Shown piece after piece: positions 51,922 to 60,744 of a stretch of DNA of 64,000 nt. Each line of letters starts with the position of its first letter. Position 1 is the first letter of the stretch. A model generated the notes under the pieces. The model saw only the letters and a program-made list of their open reading frames with translations, made no database searches and had not been told where the DNA came from. Origin of the DNA: JBCBDX01 sp039822005. GTDB taxonomy: Bacteria > Pseudomonadota > Alphaproteobacteria > Rhizobiales > Rhizobiaceae. The stretch lies in the NCBI GenBank assembly GCA_039822005.1, contig JBCBMZ010000007.1, positions 62,001 through 126,000 of the forward strand, given 5' to 3'. The translations under genes were made by a program, and so were the position numbers.

Positions 51922-54772
51922 GCATGCGCGTTCCGTCAGGGTCGATCATATGGTGGGAAACAATTTCAACCGGCAGGTGGGAACCTGTGCGCACAGGGTC
52001 TGTTGTAAACAGGCGCTTACCGATATGGGACTTGCCGTTTTCCAGCAACGCAAGTGCAATATAATTCTTCATCTCTGACGAGTAGCACACGGCCGTCAGG
52101 TGGCCAAGTGATCGGCCTGGATCAGCCGGGTTGTCGCTTGATACAAGATGGCTGCCGCCTTGGAGTTTTGACCCGTTGATCGACTTGACGCCCACAAGCG
52201 TCCAACGGTTTTCGTCAATCAAACCTTCCCGGTCCATCATGGCGGAACCCACAAAAGGTTTTTTCGTTGACAACATCCAGTTCAAATGAAGATCACGCGC
52301 GGTTGTCCGACCGTCGATTTCCGCGCCGGTCACATGTCCCTTTTCGATACGCAGCGTGCCCAGCGCTTCCAAACCATAGGGCGTTATGCCCCAAGGTTGA
52401 CCGGCCTTCACCAAAGCGTCCCACATCGTTTCACCATGGTGCGCGCCACAATAGACCTCGAAGGCCAGCTCGCCGGAAAAGGATAAGCGGCAGATCATCA
52501 CCGGGACGCCGTCAATGTCTCCTTGAACAATGCCCATGAACGGCAGAGCTCCATTGTCCACCGCCGTACCGTTCACGCAAGACGCCAACACATCGCGCGA
52601 CCTTGGTCCGGCAATGGCAATGCCTGCCCAGTGATCCGTCACGGAGGTAAGATGAACCCGCAAATCTGACCAATGCACCGCAAGCATCTTCTCCAGGTGC
52701 TGCATCACCGGTCCCGCGTTAGCGGTAGTTGTCGTCATCAGAAAATGGTTTTCGCCCAAGCGCCAAGTTGTCCCGTCATCCATCGCAAAACCGTCTTCGC
52801 GCAGCATCAAGCCGTAACGCGCTTTGCCAACAGGGAGTTTTGCAAACCCGTTTGTGTAAACCCGGTTGAGTAACTCGGCGCAGTCGGGTCCTTGAATGTC
52901 GATTTTGCCGAGCGTCGAAACGTCGACCATACCAACTTGAGTGCGTACCGCGCGCGCCTCGCGGACATAGGCCTGCTCTACGGTTTCGCCGGGTTGATTG
53001 TAGCTTTCGGGGCGCATCCAAAGGCCTGCCTCATACATGCGTGCGCCCAATTGAACATGATTTTCGTGCATCGGTGTCAGCCGCTCGGGCAGGAGATCGC
53101 CGAAGCGTTCGCTTGCAATAGAGCCGATTGAAACTGCGGTAAATGGCGCGCGGAACCGCGTAGTTCCCACATCCGGGATCGGCTTGCCCAAGGCATCGGC
53201 CATGATGGACAGGCCGGGCACGTTTGATGTTTTGCCCTGATCTGTTGCCATGCCGAGCGTCGTATAGCGTTTCAATTGCTCCACCGACATAAAGCCCTCG
53301 CGGTGCGCCAGGCGTACGTCATCGGCTGTCACATCATGCTGGAAATCCACAAACGCCTTGCCCGGATGATTGACTTGGAGAACGGGTGCCGGCTCTTTGG
53401 CAAGGCCATCACCAAAATCCATGTCGCCTGCCGCGGCGCCGTGGATGGACCAACCGCCGCCTACCATCGGGGCGCGAAAGGCCTGCAAGGCTTCATCCCA
53501 GAAGGGCTTGGCACCTTTTTGCGAGGCCAGATGAACAACCGGCGACCAACCGCCCGATACGAGTAGCGTGTCGCATGCGATCTGTTCTGATGCACCGGTC
53601 GGCGTGTTTGTTTTGTCATGCATCCGCGCGACGTTGACCGATCTTAGCCGTCGATTGCCATCGGTTTTGATGACCGCATGTCCCGCCCAAATTTTTGTGC
53701 CGGCGCGAGCGGCAAGCGCCTCGGGTTTTTCGCCTACCTGCGTGCGCACATCGATGACAGCCACCAGGTGAGCGCCAAGTTTCTTCAGCTTTGCCGCCAC
53801 CGCATACGCGCTGTCATTGTTGGTGAAAAGTGCGATCTTGCGGCCCGGTATGCAGCCATAATTCTCGCCGTATGACGCCGCAGCGGATGCGAGCATGACG
53901 CCAGGCCGGTCGTTGCCTGGGAAAACGATAGGTCGTTCGTAGGCTCCGGTGCACAGCGCAACATGATCTGCGCGAATGATCCAATAGCGATGGCGCGGAA
54001 GATCGATGTTCGCGCGAGGCGTGTGGTCGGTTACCCGCTCCACCGCAGCCAAAACATTGCCGTCGTACCAACCCCAAACAGTGGTCCGATTAAGCACCAC
54101 AACGCCAGCGTTCTGGAGCTTTTCACGCCGTTTCTCCGACAGCGCATTAGCGGACTGTTCGCACAAAATGACACGTTTGCCTGTTTGTGCGGCCGCCAGA
54201 GCCTTGGCCACGCCCGCAGCACCGCCCCCAACGACAAGTTCATCACAAAACGCATTCATGCGCTCGTATCGGCTCTTGTCGGGTTGCGTGCCGGCTCTGC
54301 CCAAACCGGCCGCACGGCGTATGAAATGCTCGCAAAACATCCAAAAGCGCGTGCCTTTGAGCGGGCCGATCACCGGACCCATAAAGGTCTTGTAGTAAAA
54401 GCCAGCTGCCAGTGCTTTGCCAGCAAGCTGGTTGACCGCCATCAGGTCGAAATTCAGCGATGGCCAGCGGTTCTGACTTTCGACGGCCAAACCTTCGAAA
54501 ATATCAATGTCGGTGGCGCGTATATTGGGCTCGCGTGACCGGCTGCGCACAACAGTAAACAGCGCATTTGGCTCCTCATTTCCCGCCGCAAAAAGACCGC
54601 GCGGGCGGTGATATTTGAACGAGCGTCCGACGATAGTGACGCCATTGGCCATCAACGCCGACGCCAAACTGTCGCCCTTAAAGCCGAAATATTGGCGGCC
54701 GTCGACGGTGAAGCCGATGGTCTCGGAGCGGTCAACCGCCGAGCCGTCTTTGGAAAGGCGGTAGCCGCTCAT
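51914..54772 (-). CDS. soxA: Sarcosine oxidase alpha subunit
   Basis: Alpha subunit of 952 residues that oxidatively demethylates sarcosine, passing the methyl group to tetrahydrofolate. The N-terminal Fer2_4-like domain (IGFTVDGRQYFGFKGDSLASALMANG, RSFKYHRPRGLF) has no cysteines, so it carries no Fe-S cluster, as is usual for SoxA. A dinucleotide-binding domain follows (DELVVGGGAAGVAKALAAAQ, then CTGAYERPIVFPGNDRPGV), and the last 380 residues are the folate-binding GCV_T region (EAGLWMRPESYNQPGE, VDVSTLGKIDIQGPD). It overlaps soxD by 4 bases and soxG by 8. Confidence 0.97.
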   Translation of the reverse strand: MSGYRLSKDGSAVDRSETIGFTVDGRQYFGFKGDSLASALMANGVTIVGRSFKYHRPRGLFAAGNEEPNALFTVVRSRSREPNIRATDIDIFEGLAVESQNRWPSLNFDLMAVNQLAGKALAAGFYYKTFMGPVIGPLKGTRFWMFCEHFIRRAAGLGRAGTQPDKSRYERMNAFCDELVVGGGAAGVAKALAAAQTGKRVILCEQSANALSEKRREKLQNAGVVVLNRTTVWGWYDGNVLAAVERVTDHTPRANIDLPRHRYWIIRADHVALCTGAYERPIVFPGNDRPGVMLASAAASYGENYGCIPGRKIALFTNNDSAYAVAAKLKKLGAHLVAVIDVRTQVGEKPEALAARAGTKIWAGHAVIKTDGNRRLRSVNVARMHDKTNTPTGASEQIACDTLLVSGGWSPVVHLASQKGAKPFWDEALQAFRAPMVGGGWSIHGAAAGDMDFGDGLAKEPAPVLQVNHPGKAFVDFQHDVTADDVRLAHREGFMSVEQLKRYTTLGMATDQGKTSNVPGLSIMADALGKPIPDVGTTRFRAPFTAVSIGSIASERFGDLLPERLTPMHENHVQLGARMYEAGLWMRPESYNQPGETVEQAYVREARAVRTQVGMVDVSTLGKIDIQGPDCAELLNRVYTNGFAKLPVGKARYGLMLREDGFAMDDGTTWRLGENHFLMTTTTANAGPVMQHLEKMLAVHWSDLRVHLTSVTDHWAGIAIAGPRSRDVLASCVNGTAVDNGALPFMGIVQGDIDGVPVMICRLSFSGELAFEVYCGAHHGETMWDALVKAGQPWGITPYGLEALGTLRIEKGHVTGAEIDGRTTARDLHLNWMLSTKKPFVGSAMMDREGLIDENRWTLVGVKSINGSKLQGGSHLVSSDNPADPGRSLGHLTAVCYSSEMKNYIALALLENGKSHIGKRLFTTDPVRTGSHLPVEIVSHHMIDPDGTRMHV

Positions 54773-55029
54773 GGGCTGATCTTTTCAATGTTGTTAATCA
54801 CGTGGCTCACGGTGTCACGCGTGACGATCATAAAGCTGCGGCAACCGCCGGTGTGCTGCCACAGTTCACGATGCTGCCCGGCGATGTTGCTGCGGTCATA
54901 GACCCAGCTGTTCCAGTCGCCGCTGTTTTTCAGAGCAGGTTCCGGACGCTTTTTCGCATGTTCAGCATCGCCGTGATACGTGAACTCGGCTAGATCGCGA
55001 AGACCGCAATGAGGGCAGTTAATGCGCAT
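54769..55029 (-). CDS. soxD: Sarcosine oxidase delta subunit
   Basis: Small zinc-binding subunit of 86 residues with MRINCPHCGLRDLAEFTYHGDA, where Cys5 and Cys8 with a downstream histidine hold Zn2+, and WVYDRSN ... WQHTGGCRSFM. It sits between soxB (3-base gap) and soxA (4-base overlap). Confidence 0.95.
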   Translation of the reverse strand: MRINCPHCGLRDLAEFTYHGDAEHAKKRPEPALKNSGDWNSWVYDRSNIAGQHRELWQHTGGCRSFMIVTRDTVSHVINNIEKISP

Positions 55030-55032
55030 GGC

Positions 55033-56292
55033 TCAATGCTTCCAGGGTGTTGCGCCCTGTCCCTTTTCGTCGATGACATAGCCGCGATAGAATCGCTCCA
55101 AAGAGTAAGCGGAGTTGAAAGGGTGCGGCTCGTCTTTTGCGATGGTGTGGGCAAAGCACCAGCCTGAAGCGGGCGTTGCCTTGAAACCGCCATAGCACCA
55201 ACCGGTATTCAGATACATGCCGGGCAGGGGGCCGGTCGTGATGATGGGCGAGCCGTCCATGGACATGTCCATGATGCCGCCCCAAGAGCGCAAGAGCCGA
55301 ACTTTTGCAAAGGCCGGAAACAGTTCAACCAACTCGCTCATGACGTCTTCAACCACAGGCAGGTTGCCGCGCTGTGCATAGGAATTGTAGCCGTCAATAT
55401 CTCCGCCGAAGACGAGCGACCCCTTGTCCGATTGCGAGACGTATAGATGACCGCCGCCAAAGGTGACCACGCAGTTCAGACAAGGTTTCAGACTTTCCGA
55501 CACAAAGGCTTGGAGCACATGACTTTCAATGGGCAGTGCGTTGATGCCTGCCGTCTTCAGGACATGACTTGTTGATCCGGCGACGGCGACACCGATTTTG
55601 CGCGCATGGATGCGGCCGCGTGACGTATCGACACCGACGATCTGATCGCCATCACGTATGAAACCGGTCACCTCACAGTTTTCGATGATGTCCACACCGC
55701 GTTGATCGGCGGCGCGCGCGTAGCCCCAGGCCACAGCATCATGTCGAGCTGTGCCGGCGCGCGGTTGTTCCAAACCGCCCAGGACCGGAAACCTTGATGG
55801 CCCGTCCACGTTCAAGCCCGGCATGCGTCTTTTCAGTTCCGGCGGGCGCACAAAACGTGCGTCCACGCCTTGCAACAGCATTGAATTGCCGCGTCTTGCA
55901 TGATCATCTTCTTGTGCGGGCGTGTGGAACAAATTGATGATCGAGCGCTGCGAGAACATCACATTGTAATTGAGTTCATGCGACAGGCCTTCCCACAGCT
56001 TCATCGAATGCTCGTAGAAGGGGGTGTTGGCGCGGAGCAGATAATTCGAACGCACAATCGTCGTGTTGCGCCCAATATTTCCTGAACCAAGCCAGCCTTT
56101 TTCAACGACCGCGACATTGGTAATGCCGTGTTCTTTTGCCAGATAGTAGGCGGTCGCCAACCCATGCCCGCCGCCGCCTACAATGATAACATCATAGCCG
56201 GGCTTGGGATTGGCCTTGCGCCATGCAGGCTCCCAATGCCGATTGCCGGTCAGCGCGTTGCGTAAAATGGCGAGCGAAGAATAGCGGGCCAT
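55033..56292 (-). CDS. soxB: Sarcosine oxidase beta subunit
   Basis: FAD/FMN-dependent oxidase subunit of 419 residues, first gene of the sox run. It opens MARYSSLAILRNALTGNRHWEPAW, the standard SoxB start, followed by the dinucleotide motif YDVIIVGGGGHGLATAYYLAKEHG and the C-terminal TTGPLPGMYLNTGWCYGGFKATPASG. Start at ATG 56292 by family fit; ATG 56304 and 56373 lie upstream in the same frame, the former with a purine-rich AAGAAAA before it. Methylene-folate produced would feed one-carbon metabolism; no glyA or folD is in the window. Confidence 0.95.
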   Translation of the reverse strand: MARYSSLAILRNALTGNRHWEPAWRKANPKPGYDVIIVGGGGHGLATAYYLAKEHGITNVAVVEKGWLGSGNIGRNTTIVRSNYLLRANTPFYEHSMKLWEGLSHELNYNVMFSQRSIINLFHTPAQEDDHARRGNSMLLQGVDARFVRPPELKRRMPGLNVDGPSRFPVLGGLEQPRAGTARHDAVAWGYARAADQRGVDIIENCEVTGFIRDGDQIVGVDTSRGRIHARKIGVAVAGSTSHVLKTAGINALPIESHVLQAFVSESLKPCLNCVVTFGGGHLYVSQSDKGSLVFGGDIDGYNSYAQRGNLPVVEDVMSELVELFPAFAKVRLLRSWGGIMDMSMDGSPIITTGPLPGMYLNTGWCYGGFKATPASGWCFAHTIAKDEPHPFNSAYSLERFYRGYVIDEKGQGATPWKH

Positions 56293-56420
56293 GATCCTGT
56301 TCATTTTTCTTTGCAGTGTGAACCAGACCAGTCGTGAATGCACGCCAAATTCCCGCCGCGTTTTTGTTTGCATGCGACGATAACGCTTTGCGATTGGAAG
56401 CGATATGCTATGGGGACGTC

Positions 56421-58832
56421 ATGCTCGTGATCCGTTTATTTGCCGGCCTATTTTTCTTGTTGGTCAGTTTCGTGCCCGCGTTTTCACAGGCGCCCCAATC
56501 CGACCTTGAAATCGACATCGAAAAGCTGGTTCGAGAAGTCCAGTCTTACGAAAATCTCTTCCAGGAAAATCTTGATCGCGAAGATGGTTTGGTCAATCTG
56601 GCCAGTGATCTGGTTACGATGCAGCGAGAAGCCCTCGAGTTTGGCGTCGAGCTGACCGAGATCGTGGTCAGCGCTCGTGCCAGGCTTGATCAACTTGGAC
56701 CTGTCCCCGGTGAGGGCGAAACGCCAGAGCCGGAACTGATCACCAATGAACGCACAGCGCTGGCAGACGAACGGGCGAGCGCCAACTTGCTGATTGGTCA
56801 GCTTGAAGATGCGACCATTCTTGCCACGCAGCTTTTGGACGATATTGCGGAACGGCGGCGGCAATTGTTCGCTGAAACGCTTTCCCAACGCTATGACATC
56901 AGGGCTGCCTTTGCCGGAGATTTGTGGACGGATATTCAAGATCGCTCGTCACGCCTCAACCGGCGTGTGACGTCCTGGATCAGTTTCACCTTCCGGACCA
57001 AACCGACCACTGCGCTGATGGCCATCTTCCTTTCAGTCATTTTCGGCATGCTGGCGCTCTACGTTTCGCGATGGGTTTTTGCCGGATGGCTGAAGCGTGA
57101 TCGTGTTCATAATGCGCCCACTTTTTTTGCGCGCCTGACAGTCGGCTTTTGGTTCACACTCTTGCCGACCTTCACCTTTTGGCTGTGGCTTGCTGCAACC
57201 TACGGTGCCTTTGATGGGCTCAATGTCTTGCGTCCTGATATTGCTGAGTTGGCACAGATTTTATTTGCCGGCCTCGCCATTTTGTTTTTGGTCGTGCAAT
57301 TGTCCGGGGCGGTGTTTGCACCTTACGTTCCCAATTGGCGGCTCATCAATGTGCCGCAACGTTCCGCTGTACTGCTTCATTCGCTTACGATCTTGATGGC
57401 ATTGGTTGTGGTGGCCGATGCCATTGTCTCGCGCTTCAACCTTGTTTTGGGCGTGTCTTTTCCGATCACCGTCGCCCTTAGTCTGCTGACCAGCCTCGCG
57501 GTTGGCACCGTTTTGATTGCCATGGGACGCGTCAAGACAGAAAAGACCGAAGCTGAAGAGGCGGGCACGAGTTGGTCTGACTGGGTGCGTGCGGCCCTGA
57601 CAATCTCCGGTATCGCGCTTATCTTGACTGCTTTGCTGGGCTTTTTGGGCTTTGCGCGTTTTGCGTCCCAGCAAATTGTGATCACGGGCGCGATATTGTC
57701 GACCATGTATCTTGGTTACCGTGCGGCCAGTGCGATCGGGGAGCCCAACGCGCTGGCGCAAACCGGGATTGGCGAGACACTGCGCTCGCGTTATCAGTTT
57801 ACTGAACGGCGAGTTGATCAGTTCGGGCTGGTTGCCAGTGGTCTGCTCTATCTGGCGGTTCTGGTAATTGGTGCACCGATTGTGGCGCGCGCATGGGGTT
57901 TCCGGTGGCCGGAGATTGCCGCGTTTGCCCGCGGGCTGATCACCGAAATTTCCATCGGGTCGATCTCCATTTCTCTGACCGGAATATTGGCGGCATTGGT
58001 TCTGTTTGTATTTGGTCTTTGGATCACCCGCATCTTTCAAAAATGGCTTGATGGCACGGTTTTGGAGCGAAGCGGTGTCGAGATCGGCGCGCGCAATTCC
58101 ATTCGCACCGCTGTCGGCTATGCCGGTGTCGCGCTCGCTGGGCTGTTTGCTGTTTCTGCCGCTGGCATAGACCTCACACAATTGGCGTTTGTCGCCGGTG
58201 CGCTATCGCTGGGTATTGGTTTTGGTTTGCAAAATATCGTCAACAATTTCGTGTCAGGCCTTATTCTTCTGGCAGAACGTCCGTTCAAATCCGGAGATAT
58301 CATCGAGGCTGGCGGCTTTACCGGCACGGTCAACAAGGTGAATGTGCGCGCCACTGAAATAACGACTTTCGATCGTAAAACGCTGATCCTGCCCAACTCG
58401 GAGTTGATCAACGGGACCGTCACAAACTGGATTCACAAATCTACCCTGGGTCGGGTGCAGATCCCAGTTGGTGTCTCCTATGACAGCGATGCCAAATTGG
58501 TGCACGATATGTTGGTCGAGATCGCCAATGATCACCCGCGTGTATTGTCGAACCCTGAACCCTTTGTCGCCTTTGATAATTTCGGGGATTCTTCGCTCGA
58601 CTTTGTGTTGTACGCCTATCTGGCGGATATCGGCTTTGGTTTGACGGTCAGAACCGAGTTGCGCATGGCCATCTTGGAACGCTTCAGGGCTGCTGGCATT
58701 GAAATTCCGTTCCCGCAACGCGATATCAACATCAAGCAGCCGCAGGTCGAGGCCGCGACAACAACAGTTGACCCTGTTAGCGATTTCGGTGTGATTGACA
58801 CGGCAAAAACGCGCCAGATCGACGAAGACTAA
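56421..58832 (+). CDS. Large mechanosensitive channel of the MscS/MscK family (DUF3772 type)
   Basis: Channel protein of 803 residues that should release solutes on osmotic down-shock. A signal peptide (MLVIRLFAGLFFLLVSFVPAFS) is followed by a helical periplasmic domain (about 30-190), several transmembrane segments (about 200-560) and the MscS core: the pore-lining region about 575-600 (LAFVAGALSLGIGFGLQNIVNNFVSGLILL), then the beta domain (RPFKSGDIIEAGGFTGTVNKVNVRAT). ATG 56421 was chosen because it begins the signal peptide; an in-frame earlier start (56334) would place it internally. Divergent from soxB. Confidence 0.93.
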   Translation: MLVIRLFAGLFFLLVSFVPAFSQAPQSDLEIDIEKLVREVQSYENLFQENLDREDGLVNLASDLVTMQREALEFGVELTEIVVSARARLDQLGPVPGEGETPEPELITNERTALADERASANLLIGQLEDATILATQLLDDIAERRRQLFAETLSQRYDIRAAFAGDLWTDIQDRSSRLNRRVTSWISFTFRTKPTTALMAIFLSVIFGMLALYVSRWVFAGWLKRDRVHNAPTFFARLTVGFWFTLLPTFTFWLWLAATYGAFDGLNVLRPDIAELAQILFAGLAILFLVVQLSGAVFAPYVPNWRLINVPQRSAVLLHSLTILMALVVVADAIVSRFNLVLGVSFPITVALSLLTSLAVGTVLIAMGRVKTEKTEAEEAGTSWSDWVRAALTISGIALILTALLGFLGFARFASQQIVITGAILSTMYLGYRAASAIGEPNALAQTGIGETLRSRYQFTERRVDQFGLVASGLLYLAVLVIGAPIVARAWGFRWPEIAAFARGLITEISIGSISISLTGILAALVLFVFGLWITRIFQKWLDGTVLERSGVEIGARNSIRTAVGYAGVALAGLFAVSAAGIDLTQLAFVAGALSLGIGFGLQNIVNNFVSGLILLAERPFKSGDIIEAGGFTGTVNKVNVRATEITTFDRKTLILPNSELINGTVTNWIHKSTLGRVQIPVGVSYDSDAKLVHDMLVEIANDHPRVLSNPEPFVAFDNFGDSSLDFVLYAYLADIGFGLTVRTELRMAILERFRAAGIEIPFPQRDINIKQPQVEAATTTVDPVSDFGVIDTAKTRQIDED

Positions 58833-58892
58833 TCCGTTCAGACCCTGTTCAGATGGATTTCGTAAGTTCCGGCAAAGACAGGAGGCGAAATT

Positions 58893-59162
58893 ATGCGTCT
58901 TTTAAAGGCATTACTGGTTGGTGCGTCGGTGATCGTGACGATATCTGCAGCATCCGGTGCCAGCATCACAAACGGCGAAGCTGATGCACTTACGCTCGTC
59001 GTGACAGAAAAGGGTGAGCGTTCCGAGGTGGTTCTGGCCGTCGGCCAGACCCAGTCCATTTGCCCGTCCGGCTGTTTTGTAACGCTACCAAATGGGGACC
59101 GTGTCGTGCTTTCCGGTGGCGAAAGCGTTTCGATTTCCAATGGCCGCGCGATCATCGAATAA
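58893..59162 (+). CDS. Small exported protein, 89 residues, hypothetical
   Basis: Signal peptide MRLLKALLVGASVIVTISAASG, then a beta-rich mature part with a single CPSGC motif (the only two cysteines) and a periodic hydrophobic pattern (TLVVTEKGERSEVVLAVGQ, VTLPNGDRVVLSGGESVSIS). A strong AGGAGG precedes ATG 58893. Family not recognised. It follows the MscS gene by 60 bases and may be co-transcribed. Confidence 0.75.
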   Translation: MRLLKALLVGASVIVTISAASGASITNGEADALTLVVTEKGERSEVVLAVGQTQSICPSGCFVTLPNGDRVVLSGGESVSISNGRAIIE

Positions 59163-59190
59163 TGAATAAAAACCGAGCGAATTTATTCAT
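59162..59190. repeat. AT-rich inverted repeat after the small exported gene
   Basis: ATGAATAAA and TTTATTCAT form perfect 9-base arms around an 11-base loop, starting at the stop codon. It has no following T-run, so it is a weak hairpin or protein-binding site rather than a clear terminator. Confidence 0.45.
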
Positions 59191-59291
59191 CGTTGATTAA
59201 CGCTGTCGCCTGAACGTGGCGCGTATACCAATCTCATAAACCGACTTTCAGCGTTTAGCGTGCTTTGAATGGGCTAGTGTGGAGGCTGGCC

Positions 59292-60743
59292 ATGGATACG
59301 CGTGTCAGCGACCGGGCTATTCCGCTGGCGGTCGATTTGGATGGAACATTGATAGCAGGTGATCTGCTCTGGGAGGCAGTCTTTGTGCTTTTGCGCAAGG
59401 CGCCTTGGCTTGTCTTCGCATTTCCGTTCTGGCTCGCGAAAGGCAAATCCGTTTTCAAAGACGAGATTTTCTCGCGCGTTGAGCTGGAGCCGGACGCGTT
59501 GGCCTATCGTGCTGATGTGATCGAATGGCTCGAAGGTGAAAAGGCCGCCGGGCGTTCCAATATTTTGGCAACTGCGTCTTGCGCGCAAAAAGCGCAGCAA
59601 ATTGCTGATCATCTGGGGCTCTTTGCGGACGTTGCAGGTTCGGATCGCACGACCAATTTGAAATCGAAGGCAAAGCTCGCTTTGCTTGTCGAAAAGTACG
59701 GCGATGGTGGTTTCGACTATGCCGGCAACAGCGCCGATGATGTGGTTCTGTTTGATGCGGCGCGCCGTGCCATTGTGGTTGCGCCAGATCAAGCTGCGCA
59801 AAAGTGGGCAGTCGCGCATGACATTACACCGATGGTGGCAGCCGATCGCACGAGCCTTAAAGACGTCATCAAGATGCTTCGGGTTCACCAGTGGGCAAAG
59901 AATTTGCTGATTGCGGTTCCGGCGATCCTTGACCACCAATTTTTCCAGTTTGGCAGCCTGCTGGCGATTGCCGGGGCGTTTTTCGCGTTCAGCTTCCTGG
60001 CGTCGTCTGTCTACATCTTCAATGATTTGTTTGATCTTGCGATGGATCGAAAGCATCCGACAAAGAGCAAACGCCCGTTGCCTGCGGGTCGTATCATGCC
60101 TGTGACCGGTGTCAAAATCGCGCTTGGGTTGATTGTTGCCGCGGCAACGATCAGCTTATTCCTGCCGCCACTTTTTGGCGCTGTGCTGGCTGGCTACTTT
60201 GTGATTACAACCGCCTATTCGCTCAAACTGAAGCGCTGGCTCCTGCTAGATGTGCTCACCTTGGCAGGCCTCTACACGGTTCGTGTGATTGCCGGTATTG
60301 CGGTTGTAGCGGCGGCACCGTCCTTCTGGCTGCTTGCCTTTTCCACCTTCTTCTTTTTGTCGCTCGCCTTGGTCAAGCGCTATGTCGAACTTGATCACTC
60401 AACGATCGGAGAAAAAGAGAGACTGTCCGGGCGGGGTTACAGGCCTGAGGACAAGGAAGTCATCATGCAAGCTGGCATGGCGTCTGCCTTTGCGTCCATC
60501 GTGGTTCTGGCGCTTTATCTGGATAGTGAGGCCATATACCAGCTCTACGCACATCCCTGGATGATTTGGCCGCTATGTCCGCTGGTTCTTTACATCATCA
60601 TGCGCGTGTGGATTTTGGCCAAGCGCAAGGAATTCAACGATGATCCGGTGGTCTTTATCTCCACCGATTGGCGTAGCCAGATGATGGTCGGTTTTGGCGC
60701 GTTGCTCATGTTGATCGCCGGTTTCTACCCCCCGGTTTCGTGA
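59292..60743 (+). CDS. HAD-UbiA fusion, putative polyprenyl-phosphate phosphoribosyltransferase
   Basis: Two-domain membrane protein of 483 residues. The N-terminal HAD phosphatase domain has the DLDGT motif (Asp15, Asp17) and YAGNSADDVVLFDAA; the C-terminal UbiA prenyltransferase (about 195-480) has FNDLFDLAMDRKHPTKSKRPLPAG (Asn244-Asp245, second Asp-rich motif KRYVELDHST later) and about eight transmembrane segments. This fusion is typical of decaprenyl-phosphate 5-phosphoribosyl synthases, the first step towards polyprenyl-phospho-pentose donors. ATG 59292 follows GGAGG by 8 bases. Leads the 59-64 kb gene run. Confidence 0.88.
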   Translation: MDTRVSDRAIPLAVDLDGTLIAGDLLWEAVFVLLRKAPWLVFAFPFWLAKGKSVFKDEIFSRVELEPDALAYRADVIEWLEGEKAAGRSNILATASCAQKAQQIADHLGLFADVAGSDRTTNLKSKAKLALLVEKYGDGGFDYAGNSADDVVLFDAARRAIVVAPDQAAQKWAVAHDITPMVAADRTSLKDVIKMLRVHQWAKNLLIAVPAILDHQFFQFGSLLAIAGAFFAFSFLASSVYIFNDLFDLAMDRKHPTKSKRPLPAGRIMPVTGVKIALGLIVAAATISLFLPPLFGAVLAGYFVITTAYSLKLKRWLLLDVLTLAGLYTVRVIAGIAVVAAAPSFWLLAFSTFFFLSLALVKRYVELDHSTIGEKERLSGRGYRPEDKEVIMQAGMASAFASIVVLALYLDSEAIYQLYAHPWMIWPLCPLVLYIIMRVWILAKRKEFNDDPVVFISTDWRSQMMVGFGALLMLIAGFYPPVS

Positions 60744-60744
60744 G

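Noticed and set aside
57261..58181. Minus-strand 306-codon frame inside the MscS gene
   Set aside because: Antisense to transmembrane-coding sequence, which often leaves long open reverse frames; composition is Arg/Gln/Asn-rich with no domain.
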